From: Chitinophagales bacterium
GTDB taxonomy: Bacteria > Bacteroidota > Bacteroidia > Chitinophagales > Chitinophagaceae
Assembly (NCBI GenBank): GCA_017303835.1
Contig: JAFLBI010000001.1
Coordinates: forward strand, 372,001-436,000
Length of the DNA stretch: 64,000 nt
Reading direction: 5' to 3'
The translations under genes and the position numbers were made by a program. The notes below the pieces were generated by a model that was not told where the DNA came from, ran no database searches, and worked only from the letters and a program-made list of their open reading frames with translations. This document shows, one piece after another, positions 52,665-61,344 of this stretch (positions are counted from its first letter, which is position 1; each line of letters begins with the position of its first letter).

Positions 52665-54602
52665 ATGAGAAGATTATTGCTTGCAGTAGTGGCTTTTGTA
52701 CCTGTTATCATAGCACAGGCCCAGCCTGATCGTTGGCAACAGCGTATTCGTTATAATATTGAAGCCGAGTTGAATGTGCAGAACAATCGTATGAAAGGTG
52801 TTGAGCGAATGGAGTACACCAACAATTCGCCTGATACATTGAATCGCTTGTTTATTCACTTATACTGGAATGCTTTCCAGCCCAACAGCAGCATGGACGT
52901 GCGTAGTAGAGAATTGGGTAAGATTATGCTGAAGAATAGAAGAGGTGAGGACTCGCCTGATTGGGATGCGCGTGTGCGTGATCGTATCAGCAGACTAGCA
53001 GATACCAGCATCGGCTACCAGAAAGTTGCTTATGTAAAAGTGAATGGTAAAGAACAGCAATTGCGTGAGTGGGAAACCATACTGGAAGTAAAGCTGGATA
53101 AGCCAATAATGCCTAAGTCAAAAGCCATGATTGAATTGTCTTTTGAAGCACAAGTGCCTGCGCAGATTCGCAGAAGCGGTCGCGACAATGCAGAAGGTGT
53201 TCGCTATAGCATGGCCCAGTGGTATCCTAAGATGGTGGAGTACGATTATCAGGGTTGGAATGCCAATCCATACATCGCTCGCGAGTTTTATGGTGTGTGG
53301 GGCGATTATGAGGTGAAACTGACTTTGGATAAAACGTATATGGTTGCCGCAACAGGTGTTTTGCAAAATGCAAATACCATCGGTTTTGGTTATGAAGCAC
53401 CGGGAACAAAAGTGCCTTCAGTGAGTGGCAATAATCTTACCTGGCATTTCAAAGGAGAAAATATCCATGATTTTGTATGGGCTGCTGATCCTGCTTATAA
53501 GCATATTTCCAAGAAAGTGCGTCCTGATCTAACGATCCATGCATTTTACAAAGCGGGTGATGCACGTCAGGATAGTGCATGGAACAATGTGCTGTGGGCC
53601 GCTGAAAAAGTATTGCCTTACATGGAACAGCGCTTTGGTAAATATCCTTACCCTCAGTATAGTTTTATACAGGGTGGTGATGGTGGTATGGAATATGCCA
53701 TGGCTACTTTGCTCAAAGGTTCTGGTTTGGGTACTGTTATCCATGAGTGGATGCATAGCTGGTATCAACACATGATGGGTACCAATGAAAGTTTGTTTGC
53801 ATGGATGGATGAGGGCTTTACAGATTTCGGTACCAATGAAGTGTCTGATTATTATAATCAAAACTGGGCGGCTAAATCTCCATGGATCAATGAGCAAACG
53901 CGACAGTTCTACAATCGTCAGGTTGAATCTGCGAAAACTGCTTTCCCTTTGAAGCAGGCTGGTAGCTACAATAGTTATCTGGCTTTGGCCAAGAGTGGAT
54001 TTGAAGAGCCAATGACAACGCATGCAGATCATTTCAATACCAATTATGCTTATTCCACTGCGGCCTATTCAAAAGGTGCAGTTTTCATTGCGCAGCTGGG
54101 TTATATCGTTGGTGATAGTGTTCGTGATAGAATCTTGTTGGAGTATTATAACCAGTGGCGTTTCAAGCACCCGAATGTGAATGATTTTGTTCGTGTGGCA
54201 GAGAAGGTGAGCGGCTTAACCTTGCAGTGGTACAAAGAGTATTTCGTTTACACGACTAAGACAATTGATTATGCAGTAGGCGATATGAGCGTGGCTGGTA
54301 ATAAAACCAATATTGCTTTGAGAAGAATGGGTAAAATGCCGATGCCTGTAGATGTAACCATCACATTCAAAGACGGAAGTGTTGAGCATCATTATATTCC
54401 TTTGAACCTGATCTATGGTGAAAAGCCTGCAGAAGCCGGGGCGAAAAATCGTACCGTACATCCAGAGTGGAAGTGGACGCACCCCGACTATGTATTTAGC
54501 ACCAATCGTGCTTTAACCGATATCAAGTCAGTAGAGATAGATGCAACAGGTAGAATGGCTGATATCAATAGAGCCAATAATAAAATTGTGATTCCTGATT
54601 AA
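52665..54602 (+). CDS. M1 family metallopeptidase (aminopeptidase-like)
   Basis: A 645-residue exported protein with a signal peptide (residues 1-19, ending IIAQAQ). The gluzincin zinc site is HEWMHSW with the third ligand in WMDEGFTDFG downstream; the substrate-anchoring GGMEYAM precedes it. N-terminal domain is the M1 beta-saddle. Expected to be periplasmic or outer-membrane facing and to trim peptides. It is a single gene ending in a strong bidirectional terminator. Confidence 0.92.
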   Translation: MRRLLLAVVAFVPVIIAQAQPDRWQQRIRYNIEAELNVQNNRMKGVERMEYTNNSPDTLNRLFIHLYWNAFQPNSSMDVRSRELGKIMLKNRRGEDSPDWDARVRDRISRLADTSIGYQKVAYVKVNGKEQQLREWETILEVKLDKPIMPKSKAMIELSFEAQVPAQIRRSGRDNAEGVRYSMAQWYPKMVEYDYQGWNANPYIAREFYGVWGDYEVKLTLDKTYMVAATGVLQNANTIGFGYEAPGTKVPSVSGNNLTWHFKGENIHDFVWAADPAYKHISKKVRPDLTIHAFYKAGDARQDSAWNNVLWAAEKVLPYMEQRFGKYPYPQYSFIQGGDGGMEYAMATLLKGSGLGTVIHEWMHSWYQHMMGTNESLFAWMDEGFTDFGTNEVSDYYNQNWAAKSPWINEQTRQFYNRQVESAKTAFPLKQAGSYNSYLALAKSGFEEPMTTHADHFNTNYAYSTAAYSKGAVFIAQLGYIVGDSVRDRILLEYYNQWRFKHPNVNDFVRVAEKVSGLTLQWYKEYFVYTTKTIDYAVGDMSVAGNKTNIALRRMGKMPMPVDVTITFKDGSVEHHYIPLNLIYGEKPAEAGAKNRTVHPEWKWTHPDYVFSTNRALTDIKSVEIDATGRMADINRANNKIVIPD

Positions 54603-54618
54603 TCCTGACTAATTCAAT

Positions 54619-54648
54619 GAAAAGGCCTCCAATGGAGGCCTTTTTTAT
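54619..54648. terminator. bidirectional terminator between M1 peptidase and rsmG
   Basis: Stem AAAAGGCCTCC/GGAGGCCTTTTTT with loop AAT between convergent genes; on the minus strand it overlaps the end of rsmG at 54645. Confidence 0.9.
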
Positions 54649-55289
54649 CGTGCTACATGAAGCACAAATTTTTCTTGGAAATAGTCTTCTTTGAATAAGC
54701 TGGTTATTGATACCACGCCGGGCCTTGCGCCTGAATCAAATATTTCTTGTGTTAAATCGCCACCCTTGAGGCAAATGAGACCGTTCGCCAGTTCTTGTTT
54801 ATGACCTTTTTCAACCAGAGGGTATGACCAGCGCAATAAATCTTTCAGCGGTGCTACTGCACGTGAAACAGCAAAATCGAATTTGCGTCCTTTGATTTCT
54901 TCTGCGCGGGTGTGTTGCGTAGTGATGTTTTGGATGCCCGCACCCTCGCAAACCGCTTCAACCACTTTTAATTTCTTGGCAATACTGTCTACTAAATGAA
55001 ACTCCACCTCAGGAAAAAAGATAGCCAGAGGTACACCAGGAAAACCGCCACCGCAGCCAATATCCACAATGCGTGTGCCCGGTTGAAATTGAATCACGGC
55101 CGCTATACTCAATGAGTGTAATACATGATTAAGGTAAAGGCTTTCAATATCCTTTCTGGAAATTACATTGATCTTGCTATTCCATTCTTTGTATAACTCT
55201 TCCAGTGCAGTCAGTTGTTGTAACTGATGCTCGGTAAAATCAGCAAAATATTTGGTTATTAGTTCCAGTTTGTTGCGGGACGTTTCCAT
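54645..55289 (-). CDS. rsmG: 16S rRNA (guanine(527)-N7)-methyltransferase
   Basis: A 214-residue protein of usual length. The SAM-binding motif is VDIGCGGGFPGVPLAIFFP, followed by FHLVDSIAKKLKVVE and the FAVSRAVAPL segment characteristic of GidB/RsmG. It methylates G527 of 16S rRNA. Its ATG lies 31 bp inside the 3' end of the upstream glycosyltransferase gene (same strand), so the two are co-transcribed and probably coupled. Confidence 0.95.
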   Translation of the reverse strand: METSRNKLELITKYFADFTEHQLQQLTALEELYKEWNSKINVISRKDIESLYLNHVLHSLSIAAVIQFQPGTRIVDIGCGGGFPGVPLAIFFPEVEFHLVDSIAKKLKVVEAVCEGAGIQNITTQHTRAEEIKGRKFDFAVSRAVAPLKDLLRWSYPLVEKGHKQELANGLICLKGGDLTQEIFDSGARPGVVSITSLFKEDYFQEKFVLHVAR

Positions 55290-56389
55290 AGTGCAGGTAA
55301 AAAGAATAGTGTATAGAAAAACATCCAGATATCAAAGAAGAGGAACCAAGGCCAGAGGTCGGCTTCATTCAGTTTTTTCATCGTCTTAAACAAGAAGAAA
55401 CTTTGCAGTAGAAAACGTACACCCCATACAGAAAGTGGTATCCACCAGATTGGATAAAAGATCAAGCTTACAGCGAGTAATGGATAAATCAGGAATAGAC
55501 TTGATGAGTATAGTCCTAATAGAAACTGATGCTGAGCCTTGTAATATCTTGAAGTAGAATAGTGACGGTATTTTTGCTTCATCCAATCATTCCATGTGCG
55601 CTTGGGCTCGCTTAAAGTATGTGCAGCAGGATCAATCACAATAGCTGTGTTATCTGGGGTAGCTACTTGGTTAATGAATAAATCATCATCACCACTTGGA
55701 ATCATGTTGATGGAGGAGAAGCCCTTGTTACGCAGAAATACATCTTTCTTATAGCTCAGGTTTCTACCCACGCCCATATAAGGTTTCCCCGCAAGGGCAT
55801 AAGAGAAATACTGCAAAGCAGTATGGAAGGTTTCAAAACGGATCAGTTTATTGAGTAGTCCCGGCTTTTTATGGTAAGCGCCATAACCCAGTACAATCTC
55901 AGTATTGTCCTGATAAGCGTCTTGCATTTTCTGCAACCAATGTTCGCTGGCAGGTACACAGTCGGCATCAGTTAAGAGAATCATCTCATGTCGGGCACTT
56001 TTGATACCCATGGACAATGGGAATTTTTTCCCTGAAATCAGTTTGGCTTCCTGAGTGAGTTCAATATGGTTGATATTTTTGAACGATTTTTTAAACTCAT
56101 CAATGATGTATTTACTCTCATCAGTAGAGTTATCGTTTACCACGACAATCTCTGTGGTTGTTTTATAGTCCTGCACCAGCACACCCGGTAGGTTTTTCAC
56201 CAAGTTATCGGCCTCATCGCGGGCGCAGATCACCACAGAAACCGGGTGCTCCATATTCACGTGTTTTTCAGGTGCTTTATAGAATGCGAGTCTTCTAAAG
56301 AAAAACAGGTAATAATACACCTGAACGGCAACGATTATACAGAAAACAGCCAAAACGATATCCCAGACAAAAGAAGGTATCACGATCAT
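55259..56389 (-). CDS. family 2 glycosyltransferase, membrane-bound
   Basis: A 376-residue protein with a membrane helix near the N-terminus (about 6-30), a GT-A domain (VSVVICARDEADNLVKNL, VVVNDNSTDES, ILLTDADCVP with the DxD, SGDDDLFINQ) and several helices at the C-terminus (about 270-370). It transfers a sugar to an unknown lipid or glycan acceptor at the inner membrane. The start 56389 follows the perfect -7 box TATTTTTG by only 4 nt. rsmG overlaps its end by 31 bp. Confidence 0.9.
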   Translation of the reverse strand: MIVIPSFVWDIVLAVFCIIVAVQVYYYLFFFRRLAFYKAPEKHVNMEHPVSVVICARDEADNLVKNLPGVLVQDYKTTTEIVVVNDNSTDESKYIIDEFKKSFKNINHIELTQEAKLISGKKFPLSMGIKSARHEMILLTDADCVPASEHWLQKMQDAYQDNTEIVLGYGAYHKKPGLLNKLIRFETFHTALQYFSYALAGKPYMGVGRNLSYKKDVFLRNKGFSSINMIPSGDDDLFINQVATPDNTAIVIDPAAHTLSEPKRTWNDWMKQKYRHYSTSRYYKAQHQFLLGLYSSSLFLIYPLLAVSLIFYPIWWIPLSVWGVRFLLQSFFLFKTMKKLNEADLWPWFLFFDIWMFFYTLFFLPALWKRPATNWN

Positions 56390-56393
56390 CGGG

Positions 56394-56401
56394 CAAAAAT
56401 A
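56394..56401 (-). promoter_or_regulatory. -7 box of the glycosyltransferase-rsmG operon
   Basis: TATTTTTG on the minus strand, exact match to TAnnTTTG, followed by CCCG and ATG. Confidence 0.55.
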
Positions 56402-56458
56402 ATGCTTGCAGTTGCCAACTTAGTTGGCATCGTGAATATGTGGATAAAAGCCAAGCCT

Positions 56459-56466
56459 TACTTTTG
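56459..56466 (+). promoter_or_regulatory. -7 box of tgt
   Basis: TACTTTTG, exact match to TAnnTTTG, followed by CGCCC and the ATG at 56472. Divergent to the box at 56394-56401. Confidence 0.55.
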
Positions 56467-56471
56467 CGCCC

Positions 56472-57611
56472 ATGGCGGCTTTGACATTTGCGTTAGAAGG
56501 TAAGGATGCGGCAAGTGCTGCAAGGGCGGGTACCATTGTAACAGATCATGGGTCCATTCAAACGCCCATTTTCATGCCCGTGGGTACAGTGGGTACGGTT
56601 AAAGCCGTTACGCAGCAACAACTGCATGCAGATGTTCAGGCCCAGATTATCTTGGGTAATACTTACCATTTATACCTGAGACCGGGAACAGAAGTGCTGG
56701 AGGCAGCCGGTGGCCTGCATCGTTTCAATGGCTGGAACAAACCCATTTTAACGGATAGTGGAGGTTATCAAGTGTTTTCCCTGGCGGCGAACAGAAAGCT
56801 TTCGGAAGAAGGTGCTTTGTTTCAAAGCCATATTGATGGTAGTCGCCACCTGTTTACACCTGAATCGGTGATGGATATCCAGCGCAGCATTGGGGCAGAC
56901 ATCATAATGGCTTTCGATGAATGTCCGCCTTATCCCAGCGAATACCGTTATGCTCAAAAGAGCATGGAGCTCACACATCGTTGGCTGGATCGTTGTTTCA
57001 ACCGATTAGCAGAAACGCCAGATAAATATGGCTACACGCAGAACTTATTCCCAATAGTACAGGGTAGTACTTATGAAGACTTGCGTAAAGCATCTTCTGA
57101 GTATATCGCTTCCAAAGGTGCAGTAGGTAATGCCATTGGTGGATTGAGTGTGGGCGAGCCAGAGCAAATGCTGTACGATTTTACCCAGCTCTGCTGTGAA
57201 ATACTGCCGGAGGCAAAGCCGCGCTATTTAATGGGCGTTGGCACACCTTGGAATATTCTCGAAGGCATTGCCCGTGGTGTTGATATGTTTGACTGCGTAA
57301 TGCCCACCCGTAATGGCCGCAATGGGATGTTGTTTACCACACAGGGTGTGATCAATATCAAGAATAAGCAATGGGCAAAGGATTTTAGTCCTGTTGATCC
57401 GGGTTTACCCAATGAATTGAGTCAGTTTTATTCAAAGGCTTATCTCCGCCATTTATTTGTGGCAGGTGAGATATTAGGCATGCAATTAGCCAGTTTACAA
57501 AACCTGAGTTTCTATCTCTGGTTGGTAGGTGAAGCCCGCAAACATATTCTGGCCGGTGATTTCCATAGTTGGAAAACTCAGCAAGTGGAAATTTTGCGCC
57601 GCAGGTTATGA
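56472..57611 (+). CDS. tgt: tRNA-guanine transglycosylase, zinc-site cysteines absent
   Basis: A 379-residue TIM-barrel enzyme that exchanges G34 for a queuine precursor in GUN-anticodon tRNAs. Family features: ILGNTYHLYLRPG, TDSGGYQVFSLA, AFDECPPYP, IGGLSVGE, and the catalytic Asp in MFDCVMPTRNGRNG. In Escherichia coli the C-terminal zinc site is CxCxxC before AYLHHL; here the aligned segment DPGLPNELSQFYSKAYLRHL has no cysteine, only the His. Active-site residues are kept. The start lies 5 nt after a perfect -7 box. Confidence 0.93.
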   Translation: MAALTFALEGKDAASAARAGTIVTDHGSIQTPIFMPVGTVGTVKAVTQQQLHADVQAQIILGNTYHLYLRPGTEVLEAAGGLHRFNGWNKPILTDSGGYQVFSLAANRKLSEEGALFQSHIDGSRHLFTPESVMDIQRSIGADIIMAFDECPPYPSEYRYAQKSMELTHRWLDRCFNRLAETPDKYGYTQNLFPIVQGSTYEDLRKASSEYIASKGAVGNAIGGLSVGEPEQMLYDFTQLCCEILPEAKPRYLMGVGTPWNILEGIARGVDMFDCVMPTRNGRNGMLFTTQGVINIKNKQWAKDFSPVDPGLPNELSQFYSKAYLRHLFVAGEILGMQLASLQNLSFYLWLVGEARKHILAGDFHSWKTQQVEILRRRL

Positions 57612-57726
57612 TGTGTATAACCTTTTAAGTCTTTGTTTACTTACGCACAAGTTGATTTTGATTGAGATGGGTTGATATATTCGTATCACTTACTTAATCC
57701 GTTACCTCTGAAGTCCGTAAGTAGTG

Positions 57727-57754
57727 CACTCATCTTGATGAGTGTATTTTTTTT
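57727..57754 (+). terminator. terminator after tgt
   Basis: Stem CACTCATC/GATGAGTG with loop TT (57727-57744), then TATTTTTTTT. It lies about 115 bp after the tgt stop; the gap 57612-57726 holds no feature I can name. Confidence 0.8.
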
Positions 57755-57800
57755 AGGTGCTGCTTAACAGCTTTTTGGCTGCCAATCTGCTGACTGCCTG

Positions 57801-57808
57801 TATCTTTG
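57801..57808 (+). promoter_or_regulatory. -7 box of the LptF/LptG-like gene
   Basis: TATCTTTG, exact match to TAnnTTTG, ending 8 nt before ATG 57817. A TTTG at 57774-57777 is 23 nt upstream. Confidence 0.55.
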
Positions 57809-57816
57809 GGCAGAGC

Positions 57817-58908
57817 ATGAAGAAACTCGACTGGTACATACTGAAAAATTTCATCTTCACTTTTGTGTTCTCCATTTTGCTGTTTGCAGTAATTGCAGTG
57901 GTGATTGATGTGAGTGAGAAAACAGATGATTTTGTGAAGTCGGGTCTGCCGGCCAGCAGGATCATTACGGATTATTATTATGGTTTCGTGCCGCATATTA
58001 TCGCACTGCTCTTTCCATTATTTGTATTTATTTCAGTGATCTTTTTTACATCTAAGATGGCGGGTAGAAGCGAAATCATCGCCATCCTGGCCAGTGGTAC
58101 CAGTTTCAATCGTTGGTTAAGACCTTACTGGGTAGGCGGTTTGTTGCTGGCGCTGGTTTTATGGTTTGCCAATCAGTATATCGTACCTAAGGCCAATCAG
58201 ATTAGAGGCAGTTTCGAAGCCAACTATATTGACCGCAATTCTTCTTATCAGCAATTGCTGAATACGAGTAGCAATATTTATGTACGTATCGATTCTTTCT
58301 CTTACGCAGGTATCAATTACTACGATACTTTGTCCAAGCGCGGTGGACCATTCTTCATGAGTACAATTAAAGGCAATCAGGTAGTGAAGAATATTCGTGC
58401 AGAAGCGATCGTATGGGACACTGCTACACGGAAATGGAAGTTGGAAAATGTGATTGAAAGAAATATTCAGGGATTGAACGAAGTGGTTTCGATGAAAGAT
58501 GCCCGGATTATGGACTTCAATTTCCGGCCTTTCGATCTGAGCCGGGATAAATACACCAAGGATAAGCTGACTACGCCTGAATTAGACCGATTTATCCGTT
58601 TGGAGGAATTACGCGGGTCTGAGGGGCTGAATGTGCTGAAAGTGGAGCGTTATCGCAGAGATGCGGTTTGCGTAACTGTAATTTTGCTCACGCTTATTGG
58701 TGCTGTTGTGGCCGGCCGTAAGATCAGGGGTGGAAGCGGGGGCCATTTGGCCATCGGTTTTGTAACGGCGGCTTTATTCATCCTAGCTGATAGATTCTCT
58801 ACCATCTTCTCCACTAAGGGTAATCTGCCACCGATAATGGCTGCCTGGATACCCAATCTCATCTTTGTTTTTGTATTGTACAGGCTTTATCAGAAAGCGC
58901 CTAAATAG
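57817..58908 (+). CDS. LptF/LptG family permease
   Basis: A 363-residue inner-membrane protein of the YjgP/YjgQ family: three N-terminal helices (about residues 8-30, 55-80, 95-115), a periplasmic jellyroll part (about 130-260) and three C-terminal helices (about 270-360). It forms the transmembrane part of the lipopolysaccharide exporter with LptB and its partner. Whether LptF or LptG is not certain. I start at ATG 57817, beyond the -7 box; the frame from 57757 adds 20 unsupported residues. Confidence 0.88.
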   Translation: MKKLDWYILKNFIFTFVFSILLFAVIAVVIDVSEKTDDFVKSGLPASRIITDYYYGFVPHIIALLFPLFVFISVIFFTSKMAGRSEIIAILASGTSFNRWLRPYWVGGLLLALVLWFANQYIVPKANQIRGSFEANYIDRNSSYQQLLNTSSNIYVRIDSFSYAGINYYDTLSKRGGPFFMSTIKGNQVVKNIRAEAIVWDTATRKWKLENVIERNIQGLNEVVSMKDARIMDFNFRPFDLSRDKYTKDKLTTPELDRFIRLEELRGSEGLNVLKVERYRRDAVCVTVILLTLIGAVVAGRKIRGGSGGHLAIGFVTAALFILADRFSTIFSTKGNLPPIMAAWIPNLIFVFVLYRLYQKAPK

Positions 58909-58945
58909 AATATTTTCTGCTTTCGCAAAACGATCTGGTCTGGTT

Positions 58946-58977
58946 TTTGTTATCCATTGTAACATGTGCTAATTTCG
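58946..58977 (+). promoter_or_regulatory. promoter of gltA
   Basis: TTTG (58946-58949), 20 nt, then TAATTTCG (58970-58977; 7 of 8). Both element quality and spacing fit the Bacteroidota consensus. The leader would be about 40 nt. Confidence 0.65.
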
Positions 58978-59023
58978 CGGCACAAACGATTGCTGGAATC
59001 TATCATATCTAAACATATACGTC

Positions 59024-60349
59024 ATGGGTATCATCAAAGACCGGTTTAAAGTCAAGTCAGAAGCCGCCAACGCAGAGATCAAGAATTTGCTGAAAGAACA
59101 CGGTAATAAGATCATTGGAGAAGTTACCCTGTCGCAAGTGTACCAGGGTATGCGTGGTATCACCGGTCTGGTAACCGAGACCAGTTTACTGGATGCTCAG
59201 GAAGGCATTCGTTTCCGTGGGTATTCCATTCCGGAGTTGCAGGAAAAGCTGCCAAAATCACCACATGGTTCTGAGCCATTGCCAGAGGGTTTGTTTTACC
59301 TGATGCTCATGGGCGAATTGCCTGAGCAGGCAGATGTGGAGCACGTAACAGCCATCTTGCAGCGCAGAAGCCATGTGCCAAGCCATGTGTTTGCAGCAAT
59401 TGATGCACTGCCCTTAACAGCACACCCCATGACCATGTTTGTGACAGGTGTGATGGCGCTGCAGACAGAAAGCTATTTTGCTAAATCCTATGCAGAGGGT
59501 ATCAATAAAAAGGACTATTGGGAACCCACTTTTGATGATGCGGTCATTCTGATTGCACGCTTACCACGTATTGCAGCCTATATCTATCGTCGTAAGTATA
59601 AGAATGGTGAACATATTCAGCCGAATGGTATGCTCGACTGGGCAGGTAACTTGGCGCATATGCTGGGTTATGACGACCATGGCTTCCGTGAGTTGATGCG
59701 TTTATACATGACCATCCATGCCGATCATGAAGGTGGTAACGTATCTGCACACACAACCCACTTGGTTGGTTCAGCTTTGAGTGATCCTTACCTGGCTTAT
59801 GCAGCTGGTATGAATGGCTTGGCTGGTCCGCTACATGGTCTGGCGAATCAGGAAGTAATCAAGTGGATTTTTGAAATGCAGATGGAATTGGGAACTGATG
59901 ATCCAAGCACTGAACAGATTGCGAATTACGTGCAGAAAACATTGTCTTCCGGTAAAGTAGTACCTGGTTATGGTCACGCAGTATTGCGTAAGACAGATCC
60001 ACGCTTTACGGCGCAGATGGAGTTTGGTAAAAAGCATATGCCACATGACAAACTGGTAAACACCGTTTGGAAGATTTATGATACAGTACCTCCAATTCTT
60101 CAGTCGTTGGGTAAGATCAAGAACCCATGGCCGAATGTGGACGCGCACAGTGGTGCTTTACTCGTTCATTATGGTATGGTTGAATATGAATTCTATACTG
60201 TATTGTTTGCAGTAAGCCGTGCTTTGGGTGTAATGGCGAGCTTGATTTGGGATCGTGCTTTGGGTCTGCCTTTGGAAAGACCGAAGTCTATTACCACAGA
60301 GTTAGTGAAGCAGTGGCTGGATGGCAAGGGTGAAGTATGGGGCGAATAA
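59024..60349 (+). CDS. gltA: citrate synthase, mitochondrial-like type
   Basis: A 441-residue enzyme condensing oxaloacetate and acetyl-CoA, entry point of the TCA cycle. The catalytic residues are His in AGPLHGLANQEV (about 271), His in VVPGYGHAVLRKTDPRF (about 318) and Asp in NVDAHSGALLVHYG (about 370). The segments IHADHEGGNVSAHTTHLVGS and AAGMNGLAGPLHGLANQEV resemble, to my knowledge, the eukaryotic mitochondrial enzyme more than the hexameric Gram-negative type. It has its own promoter and terminator. Confidence 0.94.
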   Translation: MGIIKDRFKVKSEAANAEIKNLLKEHGNKIIGEVTLSQVYQGMRGITGLVTETSLLDAQEGIRFRGYSIPELQEKLPKSPHGSEPLPEGLFYLMLMGELPEQADVEHVTAILQRRSHVPSHVFAAIDALPLTAHPMTMFVTGVMALQTESYFAKSYAEGINKKDYWEPTFDDAVILIARLPRIAAYIYRRKYKNGEHIQPNGMLDWAGNLAHMLGYDDHGFRELMRLYMTIHADHEGGNVSAHTTHLVGSALSDPYLAYAAGMNGLAGPLHGLANQEVIKWIFEMQMELGTDDPSTEQIANYVQKTLSSGKVVPGYGHAVLRKTDPRFTAQMEFGKKHMPHDKLVNTVWKIYDTVPPILQSLGKIKNPWPNVDAHSGALLVHYGMVEYEFYTVLFAVSRALGVMASLIWDRALGLPLERPKSITTELVKQWLDGKGEVWGE

Positions 60350-60375
60350 GCAGTTGTTAATTCAATCTGATATAC

Positions 60376-60401
60376 GGGCCGCTTATGCGGCCCTTTTTTG
60401 T
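60376..60401 (+). terminator. terminator after gltA
   Basis: Stem GGGCCGC/GCGGCCC with loop TTAT (60376-60393), then TTTTTTG, 26 bp after the gltA stop. Confidence 0.9.
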
Positions 60402-60510
60402 GCAATGATCTTGTGTTATGGTTATTCTTTTAGGTGATATGTAGGATTTGATATTTTATTTGATGGAAAATAGTTTTATAAAATAATTGTGATCAATCAA
60501 ATTATATTCT

Positions 60511-61251
60511 ATGTCATTGCAACTAAATAGGGCTATCATATTGATCTTGTTATTCGGTACACTTGTATCCTGTACAAAAGAGTTGCAGGTAAGTGAGGAA
60601 CTCAGTACGGTTAGTAAAACTGCCTTAAAAGATTCCTGTTCGTATACCATTGATGGTATTACGTATACTTGTGATAATCAGTCTAGCAGAGGTTTTCTCA
60701 ATGCGCCGGTATATGTATATAATGATACAACTAATGGAGATAGAAAGCAGGATCCGGATACTACCTTATTTGGACGATTCTTTACACTTTCCGCCTCGTA
60801 TAAATTAGATTCCAGCAAAAGACCCGGTTACATCACGATCAAGTTTTTGAGAAAATATGCAAGAAACCAGATGAATAATTGGTTTCCTGATATTAGTACT
60901 TGGTTAGTGCCTAAAGATTCTGCAGTGTATATGACGCCTCTTGATCGTCCTTATTCCATGGATTATTTACGCTTTAATCGGCAGAATGGGGTTGTTATTG
61001 AGCTAAGTGCTTATGACCCCTCCAAATCCAAAATTGAATTTTATTATAGTTATCCATACTCAAAACCTCGGTTTGTAACAACAATCAGTGATGATGATCA
61101 GCTTGGTTCTACTTTTACCCTACATAAACTTGAGGTAAGTAAGTCAAGTCCAAGCGAGTTGCGGTTTCTTGAAGCAAGTTTTTCTGTAAATATCTACGAT
61201 AATAATGACCGGAAACGTAGGGTAACTGGCTACATTAAAATTGTTGGTTAA
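60511..61251 (+). CDS. hypothetical lipoprotein
   Basis: A 246-residue protein with a lipoprotein signal (hydrophobic run then LVSC at about residues 18-21), so likely lipid-anchored at the outer membrane. The mature part is beta-rich with tyrosine-rich strands (SYTIDGITYTC, IEFYYSYPYS) and ends KRRVTGYIKIVG. No known domain recognised. It stands between the gltA terminator and an S41 peptidase gene. Confidence 0.75.
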   Translation: MSLQLNRAIILILLFGTLVSCTKELQVSEELSTVSKTALKDSCSYTIDGITYTCDNQSSRGFLNAPVYVYNDTTNGDRKQDPDTTLFGRFFTLSASYKLDSSKRPGYITIKFLRKYARNQMNNWFPDISTWLVPKDSAVYMTPLDRPYSMDYLRFNRQNGVVIELSAYDPSKSKIEFYYSYPYSKPRFVTTISDDDQLGSTFTLHKLEVSKSSPSELRFLEASFSVNIYDNNDRKRRVTGYIKIVG

Positions 61252-61332
61252 TTTGATTCAATAAGCGCTATTTTAAAAGCAGGGTTTCAATACAGCCCTG
61301 CTTTGCTTTTTGGAGTGTTTATATTGATCAAG

Positions 61333-61340
61333 TATCTTAG
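61333..61340 (+). promoter_or_regulatory. -7-like box before the S41 peptidase gene
   Basis: TATCTTAG (7 of 8 to TAnnTTTG), ending 4 nt before ATG 61345. Confidence 0.4.
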
Positions 61341-61344
61341 AATC

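Noticed and set aside
57612..57726. Possible RNA gene or regulatory leader in the gap after tgt
   Set aside because: No stable hairpin, riboswitch-like motif or promoter is visible apart from the terminator that follows.
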